Source of the DNA: Alphaproteobacteria bacterium
GTDB lineage: Bacteria > Pseudomonadota > Alphaproteobacteria > Micavibrionales > UBA2020
NCBI GenBank assembly: GCA_016794125.1
Contig: JAEUKT010000002.1
Coordinates: 622,848-686,847 of the forward strand
DNA: 64,000 nucleotides
Direction: 5' to 3'
Positions 1 through 8,670 of this stretch are shown piece after piece. Within the stretch, counting starts at the first letter, position 1. The number at the start of each line of letters is the position of its first letter. The translations under genes and the position numbers were made by a program. Under the pieces are notes generated by a model. The model searched no databases. It saw nothing but the letters and a program-made list of their open reading frames with translations, and was not told the DNA's origin.

Positions 1-416
1 TTGTCGTCGTAACCGGTCGGTTCGATGCCGGGCGTGTTGATAAAGGCCGCGCCGCCCCTGGCCAATATAATGTCCAGCTTTTCGGCATTGCCGGTATGCG
101 CCGCGATATAGGTCGCGTTGAACACCAGCGGCGTATTCGAATACGACATCTTGCCGGTTGCGAAATTGATGTCGGCGCCAAGGTCCAGCAGGTCGCGCAT
201 CTGGCCGGCGTCGCCCTTTAAAATCGCAAGGCCCAGCGGCGGCATGTTTTGCTTGTTCAGCGCGTTGATATCCGCGCCCAGCTTGATCGCCTCGCGCAGT
301 TTTTCAACGGGCGCGCGCAGCAGCACCAGTTCGTGCAAATAGGTATTGCCGTCCTGGTCGCGCGGGGCGTTGATGTTGCGCGGATGGGGCGCTATGGGGA
401 AATTCCCCTCGGGCAC
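1..416 (-). CDS. Ankyrin-repeat protein, N-terminal part (runs off the window)
   Basis: This reading frame starts at a GTG whose first base is 416 and runs off the left edge, so only about 138 residues are visible. An in-frame TGA lies upstream and an AAGGA ribosome binding site sits about 7 bases before the GTG, which fixes the start. The protein begins MPEGNFPIAPHP and then shows ankyrin-type helices, for example YLHELVLLRAPVEKLREA followed by KLGADINALNKQNMPPLGLA. Ankyrin repeats are protein-protein binding modules. Their density next to a type IVB secretion locus suggests a secreted effector or a partner of one, but no translocation signal can be seen. It lies 43 bases after the next ankyrin gene on the same strand and probably shares its transcript. 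Confidence 0.8.
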   Translation of the reverse strand, partial: MPEGNFPIAPHPRNINAPRDQDGNTYLHELVLLRAPVEKLREAIKLGADINALNKQNMPPLGLAILKGDAGQMRDLLDLGADINFATGKMSYSNTPLVFNATYIAAHTGNAEKLDIILARGGAAFINTPGIEPTGYDD

Positions 417-459
417 GGCGTTTTCCTTAAAAAGCTGTCGGGTTTTTCAACAGTGGGAA

Positions 460-1764
460 TTATCGCCTGTTTTTCCACCCGCGGGAAGAGGGTTTCTGGA
501 ACCGTTTGCCGCGCGATCCGAAAACGGAAGAAGACTGTTCCTGCTTTTTTTCCGCTTCCAGTCTTTCTTGCTCTGCAGCATGGCGCTTTGCGTACAGGGC
601 GTGGCCGTATTTCTTGATCTCGATCTGCTTCTCGCGCTCGGCGATCACATGGTTCACGCGCTGCTGGAATTCGGCGGGGGCAAGGTCGCGTGGGCTTTTG
701 CCGTTCTTGTCGCGCACAAAGGGATCGGCGCCGGCATCCAGCAGCGCGATCACGGTTTCCAGCTTGTTTTTGTGCGCCGCGATATGCAGCGGGGTCTGTT
801 TCAGCTTGTTCCGGGGGTCAAGTTCCGCGCCCGCCTTGATCAGCATACGCGTGATTTCCGCGGAATGGGTTTCGGCCGCGACATGCAGCAGCGATTCGCC
901 GGTATGCGTCACCTGTTTCACATTCGCGCCCATGTCGAGCAGCAGCTTCACGGCCTCGGTATATCCCGACTGCACGGCGGGAAACAGCGGCGTTTCGCCC
1001 CAGAAATTTTCCAGCTTGTCGACATCCGCGCCGCGTTCCAGCAGCAGGCGGATAAAGGGCATGGTTTTCTCGCGGGAATCACGATGGCCCAGCAGGTACA
1101 TCAGCGGCGTTTCGCCATGGCCGTCGCGCTCGTTCACATCCACGCCGTAATCCAGCAGCTTGATGACGAGCGCACGATTGCTGGTTTCAAGGGCGATGCG
1201 CAGCGCGCTTTGTTCCTTGCGGTCGGTGTTGAAAATCTCGTGAACAGCGGCGGCGTCCCTATGCGCCAGCAATTCGTCCATGATTTCCAGGTCCGCGCGC
1301 GCGGCGACGTGATAGGCGTTTTGCCCGTCATCCTTCGGCGGCATTTTTGCGGTCACATCCGCGCCGTAATAGATCAGCAGTTTCGCCATCGCCACGTTGT
1401 TGTCGCCGATCGCGATATGCAGCGCGGGCAGCCCGTCGTCGAAACGGCGGACGGAAGGGTTGGCATGCGCCTCCAAAAGCGCGGTTGCGGCCGCGATATC
1501 CTGTTTTTCGACCGCGCGGTAAAGCGCCGTGCCGTCATTCGCGTCGCGCAGATGCACATCCGCGCCCGCCGATACCAGCAGCGGAATGATATCGGCCCAG
1601 CCATGCTCGACCGCGTAATGCAAAATCGTGCGCTGTTCCGATGAATCACGGTCGTTGATGACCTTGGCGGTGTCCATGTATGTCGCGCTGGCGATGCGGT
1701 CCAGCAGCTCCTGCTTTTCGCCGGCGGCGGCAAGGCCCAGCAATGTCACGGGTGCGGCGCTCAC
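460..1764 (-). CDS. Ankyrin-repeat protein, 434 aa
   Basis: About nine to ten ankyrin repeats fill residues 15-370, with clear consensus cores such as GETPLFPAVQSGYTEAVKLL and GESLLHVAAE. They are followed by a basic, Lys/Arg/Glu-rich tail (about 380-434). There is no signal peptide or membrane segment. The start codon overlaps the stop of the upstream gene by four bases (ATGA), so the two are translationally coupled. Ankyrin proteins are frequent effectors of Dot/Icm systems, and the secretion genes begin 4 kb away, so a secreted host-directed role is a reasonable inference. The sequence itself shows only a binding scaffold. Confidence 0.9.
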   Translation of the reverse strand: MSAAPVTLLGLAAAGEKQELLDRIASATYMDTAKVINDRDSSEQRTILHYAVEHGWADIIPLLVSAGADVHLRDANDGTALYRAVEKQDIAAATALLEAHANPSVRRFDDGLPALHIAIGDNNVAMAKLLIYYGADVTAKMPPKDDGQNAYHVAARADLEIMDELLAHRDAAAVHEIFNTDRKEQSALRIALETSNRALVIKLLDYGVDVNERDGHGETPLMYLLGHRDSREKTMPFIRLLLERGADVDKLENFWGETPLFPAVQSGYTEAVKLLLDMGANVKQVTHTGESLLHVAAETHSAEITRMLIKAGAELDPRNKLKQTPLHIAAHKNKLETVIALLDAGADPFVRDKNGKSPRDLAPAEFQQRVNHVIAEREKQIEIKKYGHALYAKRHAAEQERLEAEKKQEQSSSVFGSRGKRFQKPSSRGWKNRR

Positions 1765-3239
1765 GGGCGGGGCGCTTTCGGTGCTGCGGGTTTTTGCAGG
1801 GCGCGTTCCAGCAGCATGACGATGGCCGGGTTATCCGATGCCCGCGCATGGGAAAGGGCGGATTTGCCGTCGCTGTCATACAATCTGGGGTTCGCGCCCG
1901 CATCCAATAACAAACGGACTGCGGCGGCGTTTTTCTGGATCACCGCCTCGATCAGCGGCGTGCGCGCATCGACCATGTGGCGCGCATCCAGATTGGCGCC
2001 CGAATTGATCATCATTTCCAGCGCCGTCGTGGTCGATTTATGCAGGGTGTAATAAATCGGCGTGAAGCCTTCATGATCGACCGCATCAGCATCGATTTCA
2101 TGGCTCAGCAATTCCGACATCGCCCATTCGCCGTTCGCTGTCAGGATGGCGGAGGCGAGCGGGGTCATGCCGGTCGCGGGCGATTTCTGGTCGGGATCCG
2201 CGCCGCGCGAAATCAGGAAGCTCACGAATTCCGCGCGTTTCTTGCCGTCGTTCAAATCGGTATTGCCCGCGATCAGCGACAGGGGCGACAAGCCGCCTTC
2301 GCCCGCTGGCCGGTTCACATCCGCGCCGTTCAGCACTAATGTTTTCACAAGCGGCATGTTGAACTGCGCCAGCGCATGGCCGAGCGGCGTGACACCATCG
2401 GCATCGGCAGCGTTGATATTCGCGCCCGATTTCAGCATTTTCGCCGCGACGGTCGCCATGCCGCGCTCGATCGCCAGCTGGAAACTGGTGCGGTGCTTCG
2501 GGTCGGTGGAATTCGTATAGCTGTCGATGCCGCGCACGACATCCGGGAATTCCAGCAGCGCTTCGGCGACTTCGGTCATGCGCAAGGAAACCGCGATCAG
2601 CAGCGGGGTCGATCCGTTGGGCGTGCGCTCGTTCGCATCCGCGCCGGCGCGGATCATCGCCTCCACCATGCGGGTCTTGCCCTTTTCGACCGCGCGGTGC
2701 AGCAGCGTGCGGCCATCGACCATATTGCCGGGCACATAGCCGCCGTGACGGACAAGGGTTTCGACCACATCGACCTTGCCGAAATTCACCGCGTCTTCCA
2801 GCGCGGTCGCCTCGGGCCTGTCTTTCTTGCCCTGCGTCGCGCTGGCGCCGTTCACCAGCAGGAATTCGACCATCTCGTTCGAACCGGCGCGGGCGGCGAT
2901 ATGCAGCGCGGTGTCGCCCTGCAGGTTGTAGGAACCCAGGTCGAAACCGGCGCGCACATATTCCATCACGCGGTCCAGCTTGTTCTGGCGCACCGCGCCG
3001 AAGAATTGCGCGGGATCGACCTCCACGCCTTCGCGCGTGACCTGTTTTTCCAGTTTCGGTCTTTCGGACGGTAATTGCGCGGCATCGTCTTTCGATGCGG
3101 GCGGCTGGCCGGTCACGTCGTTGAAAATATCCTTCATGCCGCCGGTCAGGCGATCCATCGCCTTCTCGAAGTTGCTTCTGCGGTCTTCAATATTGTCGTC
3201 GTCGTCCGGCGTCATATTTTCCTTCAAGCGCGCAATCAA
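1761..3239 (-). CDS. Ankyrin-repeat protein, 492 aa
   Basis: The first 80 residues are charged and repeat-free (MIARLKENMTPDDDDNIEDR). From about residue 83 to the end there are roughly twelve ankyrin units, such as GDTALHIAARAGSNEMVEFL and GRTLLHRAVEKGKTRMVEAM. No export signal or enzyme domain is visible. It overlaps the next gene by four bases and is separated from the preceding ankyrin gene by about 105 bases, so it may head its own small transcription unit. The acidic N-terminus could be a regulatory or targeting segment; that is inference. Confidence 0.9.
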   Translation of the reverse strand: MIARLKENMTPDDDDNIEDRRSNFEKAMDRLTGGMKDIFNDVTGQPPASKDDAAQLPSERPKLEKQVTREGVEVDPAQFFGAVRQNKLDRVMEYVRAGFDLGSYNLQGDTALHIAARAGSNEMVEFLLVNGASATQGKKDRPEATALEDAVNFGKVDVVETLVRHGGYVPGNMVDGRTLLHRAVEKGKTRMVEAMIRAGADANERTPNGSTPLLIAVSLRMTEVAEALLEFPDVVRGIDSYTNSTDPKHRTSFQLAIERGMATVAAKMLKSGANINAADADGVTPLGHALAQFNMPLVKTLVLNGADVNRPAGEGGLSPLSLIAGNTDLNDGKKRAEFVSFLISRGADPDQKSPATGMTPLASAILTANGEWAMSELLSHEIDADAVDHEGFTPIYYTLHKSTTTALEMMINSGANLDARHMVDARTPLIEAVIQKNAAAVRLLLDAGANPRLYDSDGKSALSHARASDNPAIVMLLERALQKPAAPKAPRP

Positions 3240-3344
3240 AATAGGGCGCGTTGATTCGTCACTACGCAGCTGTCAGCCAAGCCTCAGGATTTGCATAAGG
3301 GTATAACATGGCGGGATATGCCCGCCAATAGCTTATGGGAAGAT

Positions 3345-4274
3345 TCAGATGCCGGGGTCGTAGGTCGGGGCTTGCGGCGCGGGGCGGTTTTTAATTACAT
3401 AATCACGCATCGCGTCCTCGATCAACCCGATGGTGGCGGCTTTCTGGTTCATCTCCGCCTGTCCCAGCGCCCAGCCGAGGCGTTCATAGCCGAAAGTGCC
3501 CGACGGCAGCGCCAGCAGCATTTTCACGATGGCCGCGTCGCCCAATCCCGCCGCCTGCCCCAGCGCGTCGCGCGTCGGCATGTCGGGGTCGGTTTTCAGC
3601 GGGTCGCAGCCCAGCCGCAGCAGTTCCGCCACAGCCGCCACGCGGCCGCCGGCGATGGCGTAATATAGCGGCGTGAACCCGCGGCCTTCGCGCGCGCCGC
3701 GCAAATCGGCCTGACCGTCCTCCACCAGCATGCGGATGATGCCCGCATGGCCGTATTGCGCCGCGACATCCACCGCGCTCATGTAATTCTCGCCGCGGAA
3801 ATTCACCGCCGCGCCCGCCTGCATCAGCTGGCGCACGGTATCTTCGCTGCCGGTCATGGCCGCGATATGCAGCGGGGTCATTTTATTGGTGTGCGTCGCC
3901 AGCGTCAGGTGCGCGCCCGCGCCGTGATGCAGCAGCGTTTCGGTGATTTCCGGCACATCGGCGCGCGCGGCCAGGTGCAGCGCCCCCTCGGACGACCGCT
4001 CCGCCAGTACATCGGCTTTGTTCGCCAGCAGGAAATGCACCATCGCGGCGTTTTTGGCGAAGACGGCGATCATCAGCGGCGTGGTCTGCAGTTCGTCGCG
4101 CGCATTGATGCTTGCGCCCAGCGTCAGCGCGTCGCGCGCGGCCTCGATATCGCCTTTTTCGACCGCGTCCAGCAATTGTTTGTCGGGGCTGGCGGCTGCG
4201 GACGCGGCGGCGTTATCGTTCGCGGGCGCGGTCACAGCCGTTGCGGCGGCGCGGAAATCGTCGGTCGTGGTCAT
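3345..4274 (-). CDS. Ankyrin-repeat protein, 309 aa
   Basis: The chosen start (MTTTDDFRAAATAV) overlaps the stop of the upstream metallopeptidase-like gene as ATGA and has GGAAAG upstream. A longer frame reaching 4337 exists but is less likely. After an Ala-rich segment come about seven ankyrin repeats (for example LQTTPLMIAVFAKNAAMVHF and KMTPLHIAAMTGSEDTVRQL). A Pro-rich tail ends the protein. Coupling to the HExxH gene suggests the two products are made together, possibly as an effector pair or as an enzyme with its binding partner. Confidence 0.88.
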   Translation of the reverse strand: MTTTDDFRAAATAVTAPANDNAAASAAASPDKQLLDAVEKGDIEAARDALTLGASINARDELQTTPLMIAVFAKNAAMVHFLLANKADVLAERSSEGALHLAARADVPEITETLLHHGAGAHLTLATHTNKMTPLHIAAMTGSEDTVRQLMQAGAAVNFRGENYMSAVDVAAQYGHAGIIRMLVEDGQADLRGAREGRGFTPLYYAIAGGRVAAVAELLRLGCDPLKTDPDMPTRDALGQAAGLGDAAIVKMLLALPSGTFGYERLGWALGQAEMNQKAATIGLIEDAMRDYVIKNRPAPQAPTYDPGI

Positions 4275-5251
4275 GGGGATGGTGCTTTCCTGTGTGTCGG
4301 TTTTTGCAAGGCGGCATCGTCGCGCATCTGCTGCCATGCGGCCAGCTGCGCGCGCGTCGGCGCGGTCACGCCCGCCATCTGCGGGGAATCAAGGTCGAGG
4401 TATTTCGCGGATTTTGCCGCGTAACCGCCCAGTTTTTGCAGCGTGGCGGCGGTATTGAATTCATTCCGGAACCGCGCGGGATCGGCCGCATCCGCCGCTT
4501 CGACGCCTTGCAGCGCATGCAGCACCGATGCCTCGTAATGCGCGCGCAGCGGCAGCGCTGCGTAAAACGACTTGAACACGCGCGCCATCATGTCGTCGCG
4601 GTCGATATCGGGGAATTGCGGGCGGAAATGCGCGACCAGTTTTTTCGACATCTCGCTGCCCAGCGTTTCCATCACGGCATCGATCGCCTGCGGGAACAGC
4701 AGGCGCGGGGCGGGCTCATCGCCGGATTTATACGCCAGTTCCAGCGCGACGATGAATTCATGCGCGCGCGCATCGCCCTCCAGCGCCATCAATTCGCGGA
4801 TGCTGGCAAGCGGGGTCTGGTCCATGACGGAAAATTCAAAACCCTTTTGCGCCTGCGCCACATGCGCCAGCTCGTGCGCGATGCGCAGCGCCAGCACCAC
4901 GGGATCGGCTTCCGGCACGGCGTAAATGCGGCGGTTCAGGTGGTCGGTGTGGGCGTGCGATTCCACGCGCCCGCTGTCATGCACGATATTGTCGATGCGG
5001 ATAGTGTATTGGTTGTCGGCCGCCGCCTGCGCCAGCGCGCGTGCATGCGGGCTTTGCGATAGAATCAGCAGCGCGGCCTCCGCCACGTTTTGCTGCGCGC
5101 GAAAGGCGGGCGTGTCGGCAAACGGCAGCGGCAGCAGGCCGCGCACAAGGATGACATCGGCGGAATCCGCGCGCGGCACGGCGGGATACGTTCCGCTTTC
5201 CAGCGCGTACCATTCATCGGCACTTTCGTTGACGTCATCCTGCAACGGCAT
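4271..5251 (-). CDS. HExxH metallopeptidase-like protein, 326 aa
   Basis: The protein contains HELAH (residues 126-130), the zincin zinc-binding signature, followed about 28 residues later by an EGDA motif (158-161) that could supply the third ligand. It has no signal peptide and no obvious membrane helix. It is paralogous to the 412-aa protein at 22938-24176: both have ILSQSP before the active site, ALELAY after it, and a later FPDI plus an aromatic-rich segment. A more distant relative lies at 54335-55531. The arrangement resembles the putative metallopeptidase family called DUF6782, but that name is from memory and unconfirmed. It is the first gene of the ankyrin operon running away from the T4BSS locus. 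Confidence 0.8.
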   Translation of the reverse strand: MPLQDDVNESADEWYALESGTYPAVPRADSADVILVRGLLPLPFADTPAFRAQQNVAEAALLILSQSPHARALAQAAADNQYTIRIDNIVHDSGRVESHAHTDHLNRRIYAVPEADPVVLALRIAHELAHVAQAQKGFEFSVMDQTPLASIRELMALEGDARAHEFIVALELAYKSGDEPAPRLLFPQAIDAVMETLGSEMSKKLVAHFRPQFPDIDRDDMMARVFKSFYAALPLRAHYEASVLHALQGVEAADAADPARFRNEFNTAATLQKLGGYAAKSAKYLDLDSPQMAGVTAPTRAQLAAWQQMRDDAALQKPTHRKAPSP

Positions 5252-5630
5252 GGCGTGTTGAATTTCCGGTTACGGTTAAACTCACTCAACTTATCATAAT
5301 GCGACAGGGATGCAAGACGGCGCTGCGCTGAAAAATTTCATGTATTCTTTATTAAATTCAATTAGTTAAAAAATATCCGGACAGCCGCCAAGGGTTTGGC
5401 GGCGGGGCGCGTCGTATTTTTACAGGATGCGCCGCGCGGCTTGCACTTGAATCGGTGCGGGGGCGTGCCAAATCAGATAAAGGGCGATAGCCATAAACCG
5501 CGCAGAGCGCTTTGCCCCTTAACTATTGCTCCAACCGCTTGAGTAACATACTATTTTAAGAATTGTGTTTTAAAATCGGACAGTTCCCCGCCGGTTTTCA
5601 AATGGCATTAAGGGGAAAACAAAGGGCGAT
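5252..5630. other. Divergent intergenic region upstream of the T4BSS operon
   Basis: These 379 bases separate the minus-strand ankyrin/metallopeptidase operon from dotI and must carry promoters for both directions. The centre is AT-rich (about 5340-5380). A small hairpin with a 7-bp GCCGCCA/TGGCGGC stem lies at 5384-5403. No open reading frame with a ribosome binding site was found in it. Confidence 0.6.
5526..5554 (+). promoter_or_regulatory. Weak sigma-70-like promoter candidate for dotI
   Basis: TTGCTC and TACTAT are separated by 17 bases about 80 bases before the dotI start. The matches to consensus are only moderate, so this is tentative. Confidence 0.3.
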
Positions 5631-6500
5631 ATGTCGATGACCGAGAACGAAAACCAGGATCAGGAAACGCAGGAAGCGGAAGTCGCCAATGCACCGCCCG
5701 AGGTCACGAGCCCGCTTGCCAGCTTTGTAAAAGGCCTTGGCGGCGGCAAGAAAAACGCGCCTGCCACGAACACGCCCGCACCGCCGTCGCTTGCCAAAGG
5801 CGGCGCGGTTGCAAAAACCTCGGTAAAACCCGCCGCCAATGCGGCCGCCGGCGGCAATGGCAAGCCGATGCCGATTTCCGGCCCGCTGGTGACGATCGTC
5901 ACGCGCAACGAATTCTACCGCGACGGCTTCCGCAACCTGATCAAAATCGCGCTGCTGGAAGGTGTCGTGATCATCGGCCTGATCCTGACGCTGATCGTTT
6001 ACATGAACAACGCCGTGCCGTCCGACCGCTATTTCGCAACGACCGCCGACGGCCGCATCATGCAGCTGCAGCCGCTTGACCAGCCGAACCTCGATACGCC
6101 GGCGCTGTTGTCGTGGGTTGCGACCGCGGTCGCCGAAACAATGTCGTTCAGCTATCTCAACTATCAAAAAGAACTGCAGAACGCGTCGAAAAGCTTCACC
6201 AAGACGGGTTGGGAAACCTTTACCAGCGCGCTCCAGAAATCGCACATCCTCGATTCGGTGCAAAGTTTGCAGCAGATCGTGACGACCACGCCCAGATCCG
6301 CGCCCGTGCTGACGCAGCAGGGCGTGCTGAACGGCCGTTACCGCTGGATCCTGAAAATGCCGATCGCCGTGAAATACCAGGGCGTGAAGGAAACCCGCAC
6401 CGACAACCTCGACCTGCAGCTGGTGATCGAACGCGTGCCGTCGCTTGAAAACCCGTCGGGCGTCGGCATCGCGCAGTGGATCGCGGCGCAGCGCAACTAA
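5631..6500 (+). CDS. dotI: DotI/IcmL inner-membrane T4BSS protein
   Basis: DotI (IcmL) is a bitopic inner-membrane component of the Dot/Icm type IVB secretion channel. The 289-aa product has a long Ala/Pro-rich cytoplasmic N-terminus (1-90) and the family motif NEFYRDGFRNLIKIALLE just before a single membrane helix (about 103-126). A periplasmic domain follows, with the YFATTADGRI and AVAETMSFSYLNY segments typical of IcmL proteins. AAAGGG precedes the ATG. The gene opens a run of secretion genes in the Legionella icm order. The extended N-terminus is longer than in Legionella DotI (about 212 aa) and is not shared by the following paralogue. Confidence 0.93.
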   Translation: MSMTENENQDQETQEAEVANAPPEVTSPLASFVKGLGGGKKNAPATNTPAPPSLAKGGAVAKTSVKPAANAAAGGNGKPMPISGPLVTIVTRNEFYRDGFRNLIKIALLEGVVIIGLILTLIVYMNNAVPSDRYFATTADGRIMQLQPLDQPNLDTPALLSWVATAVAETMSFSYLNYQKELQNASKSFTKTGWETFTSALQKSHILDSVQSLQQIVTTTPRSAPVLTQQGVLNGRYRWILKMPIAVKYQGVKETRTDNLDLQLVIERVPSLENPSGVGIAQWIAAQRN

Positions 6501-6536
6501 GAATACGTAACCGACAGACAAGGAAGCGGATATAAA

Positions 6537-7181
6537 GTGGCCGACGCAACCGCCCAGCAACCCGATCAGGCAATGAAATCCTACGTGCTCGAGGATATGG
6601 CGAGCTATCGCGACGGTTTCAAGAACCTGATGATCATGGTCAAGCTGCTGGGGCTGCTGATGGTGGCGGGCACGGGCTTCGTCTATTATTATATCTCCAA
6701 CTTCATCCCGCAGGACAGTTACTACGCGGTCAGCCCCGGCGGCACGCAGCGCCGCCTGGTCGGCCTGTCGCTGCCCAACGTGAACCGCGACGCAATCGTG
6801 CGCTGGGCCGCGGCCGCCGCCACCGAAGTCATGACCTTCGGCTTCCATGATATCGACGAACGCATGACGCGCGCCCGCCGCCTGTTTTCCGACGAAGGCT
6901 GGCGCAGCTTCTCCGAAGGTCTTTTGCGCGCCCGCATGCTGAAGGCGATGCTGGCGAATCAGCACATCATGACCGCCATCCCGACCGCCACGCCCAGCAT
7001 TCTGGCGGAAGGCATCTTTAACGGCGACTACAGCTGGATCATCGAAGTGCCGACGATCCTGACCGTGCGCGCGGGTTCCGAAACGCGCATCATCCGCACG
7101 CGCCTGCGTCTGGTCATCATCCGCCTGCCGACCCAGTCGAACCCGATGGGTATCGGCATCAAGACTTTCCTCGCGCTCTAA
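6537..7181 (+). CDS. Second DotI/IcmL-like protein
   Basis: A 214-aa paralogue of the preceding DotI, starting at GTG after an AAGGAAG ribosome binding site. It repeats the architecture: MASYRDGFKNLMIMVKLLG before a membrane helix (about 33-54), then YYAVSPGGTQRRL and a full periplasmic domain ending in RLRLVIIRLPTQSNPMGIGI. Legionella carries DotJ (IcmM), a shortened DotI paralogue, upstream of DotI and forming a complex with it. Here the second copy is full length and lies downstream, so it may form a hetero-oligomer with DotI. Whether it equals DotJ cannot be told from sequence alone. Confidence 0.88.
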   Translation: MADATAQQPDQAMKSYVLEDMASYRDGFKNLMIMVKLLGLLMVAGTGFVYYYISNFIPQDSYYAVSPGGTQRRLVGLSLPNVNRDAIVRWAAAAATEVMTFGFHDIDERMTRARRLFSDEGWRSFSEGLLRARMLKAMLANQHIMTAIPTATPSILAEGIFNGDYSWIIEVPTILTVRAGSETRIIRTRLRLVIIRLPTQSNPMGIGIKTFLAL

Positions 7182-7500
7182 TAAAATCACCCATTGGCTC
7201 AACCAGCATCCGGTATGCCGATACATGACGCGCGCGTGTGTATATTCTGAAAACTGTTTGCGCGCCGTCCGGCACATTTCTGTCTTTGTGCAGCGCGCAC
7301 GTGCCGCCGCTTCATGTTGTGCAATATGGTTAAGCTTCACGAAAATCTGCGCAACGTATTAAAAACGCTATTTGTTTTAGAAGCAGTCAGGTATAAATTG
7401 TTAATTCCGCAGACGCGCTCTCGCGCGACCCCGGCCGGATTTTTTTTGTGCGGACGGGGGAACTTTTTGCGGACGAGAATTAAACCTGGAGGAGACAGGA
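7182..7500 (+). other. Intergenic region between dotI-like gene and dotH
   Basis: These 319 bases interrupt the otherwise compact locus. They contain an AT-rich stretch with a TATAAAT box around 7391. A GC-rich inverted segment ending in eight T residues lies near 7430-7450 and resembles a weak terminator. Just before dotH there is a strong GGAGGAGACAGGA ribosome binding site. A separate promoter for dotH is plausible. No convincing gene is seen here. Confidence 0.5.
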
Positions 7501-8670
7501 ATGGGGCGCTTGCTATTTTGCACCGTGGTGCTTGCGATCATCGGCTTGCACACACCGGCGTTCGCGCAGGACAAGGGGCTTGATGAATTCGAAGCCTTCC
7601 GCAACAAGCTGCAGTCCAACAAGGGGCCTGCAGCGGGCGCGGGCGCAACCGCAAAGGGCTCGGGCGTCGTTTCTCCCGACGACGAAGAAGAAGACGCGCC
7701 GCTCGATCCGATCGCGGGCTCCGTCAAAAATCCCGGCCTCGGCCTGCCCGTGAAGGCGGGCGCAGCCGCAGCACCCGTTGGCGGCGGCGGATACGGCGCA
7801 ACGCCCCAGACGCCCGAAGAACTTCAGGCGATGATGGAACAGGAACAGGAAGACGCGCGCAAGAAGGTCGAAGAGCAGACCTTCAACCAGGCGCTGAAAC
7901 AACTGCTGCCGCTGCAGCCCAGCCAGATCCGCAAAACGCTGGAGACGTTCCGCATGAGCCGCGAAGCGGCCGAAACGCCGATTACCGTGCCGGAACCGAA
8001 AAGCGAAGTGCAGACCGCGTCGCTCGATCCCTCCGGCGCGCCCATCGTCATCAAGGTGGCGGCCGGCAACGTGACCTCCATCACCATCCTCGACGCGACC
8101 GGCGCGCCCTGGCCCATTCAGGACATGGTGACCGCAGGCCCGTTCTCGATCATGGCGCCTGAAGAAGGCGGCAACGTGTTCCGCATCACGCCCGCCAACG
8201 CGCATGGCGTCGGCAACATCTCGATGCGCCTTGTCGACATGATCACGCCGATCACCTTCCGCATTCAGGCCGGCATGGACTGGGTGCATTACCGTCTTGA
8301 TGTGCGCATCCCGAAACCGGGCCCGCTTGCGAAAACCCCGATCATCGAATACGGCGGGCTGAAGGCCGTCGCCGGCAAGGACGAACAGATGGTCGGCGTG
8401 CTGGACGGCACACCGCCCACGGATGCCGAAAAACTGACCGTCGAAGGCGTCGATCCGCGCACCACCGCATGGGAAGTCGCCGGCCGCACCTATCTGCGCA
8501 CGCCGCTCACGCTGCTGTCGCCGGGCTGGGATGCTTCCGTCACCTCCGCCGACGGCATGAACGTCTATGCGCTCGGCCGCGCGCCGGTCGTGCTGCTCTC
8601 CGACGAGGGCCGCATGGTCAAGGCACGCATCATTCCTTCCGAAGATCTTACCGATGAGGTCACCCAATGA
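7501..8670 (+). CDS. dotH: DotH/IcmK outer-membrane-ring T4BSS protein
   Basis: DotH (IcmK) is part of the outer-membrane core ring of the Dot/Icm complex. The 389-aa product has a signal peptide (1-22, ending TPAFAQ) and a linker containing a Glu/Gln-rich helix (about 105-135). The family hallmark lies at residues 181-207: PIVIKVAAGNVTSITILDAT followed by GAPWPI. The length matches the Legionella protein (about 360 aa). The ribosome binding site GGAGGAGACAGGA is very strong. The stop overlaps the dotG start as ATGA, so DotH and DotG are translationally coupled, as expected for partners in the same ring. Confidence 0.94.
   Translation: MGRLLFCTVVLAIIGLHTPAFAQDKGLDEFEAFRNKLQSNKGPAAGAGATAKGSGVVSPDDEEEDAPLDPIAGSVKNPGLGLPVKAGAAAAPVGGGGYGATPQTPEELQAMMEQEQEDARKKVEEQTFNQALKQLLPLQPSQIRKTLETFRMSREAAETPITVPEPKSEVQTASLDPSGAPIVIKVAAGNVTSITILDATGAPWPIQDMVTAGPFSIMAPEEGGNVFRITPANAHGVGNISMRLVDMITPITFRIQAGMDWVHYRLDVRIPKPGPLAKTPIIEYGGLKAVAGKDEQMVGVLDGTPPTDAEKLTVEGVDPRTTAWEVAGRTYLRTPLTLLSPGWDASVTSADGMNVYALGRAPVVLLSDEGRMVKARIIPSEDLTDEVTQ

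Noticed and set aside
5598-7340. 580-codon open frame on the minus strand opposite dotI and its paralogue
   Set aside because: It is antisense to two well-supported DotI-family genes, is rich in His/Arg/Asp as expected of a GC-rich shadow frame, and has no family signature.
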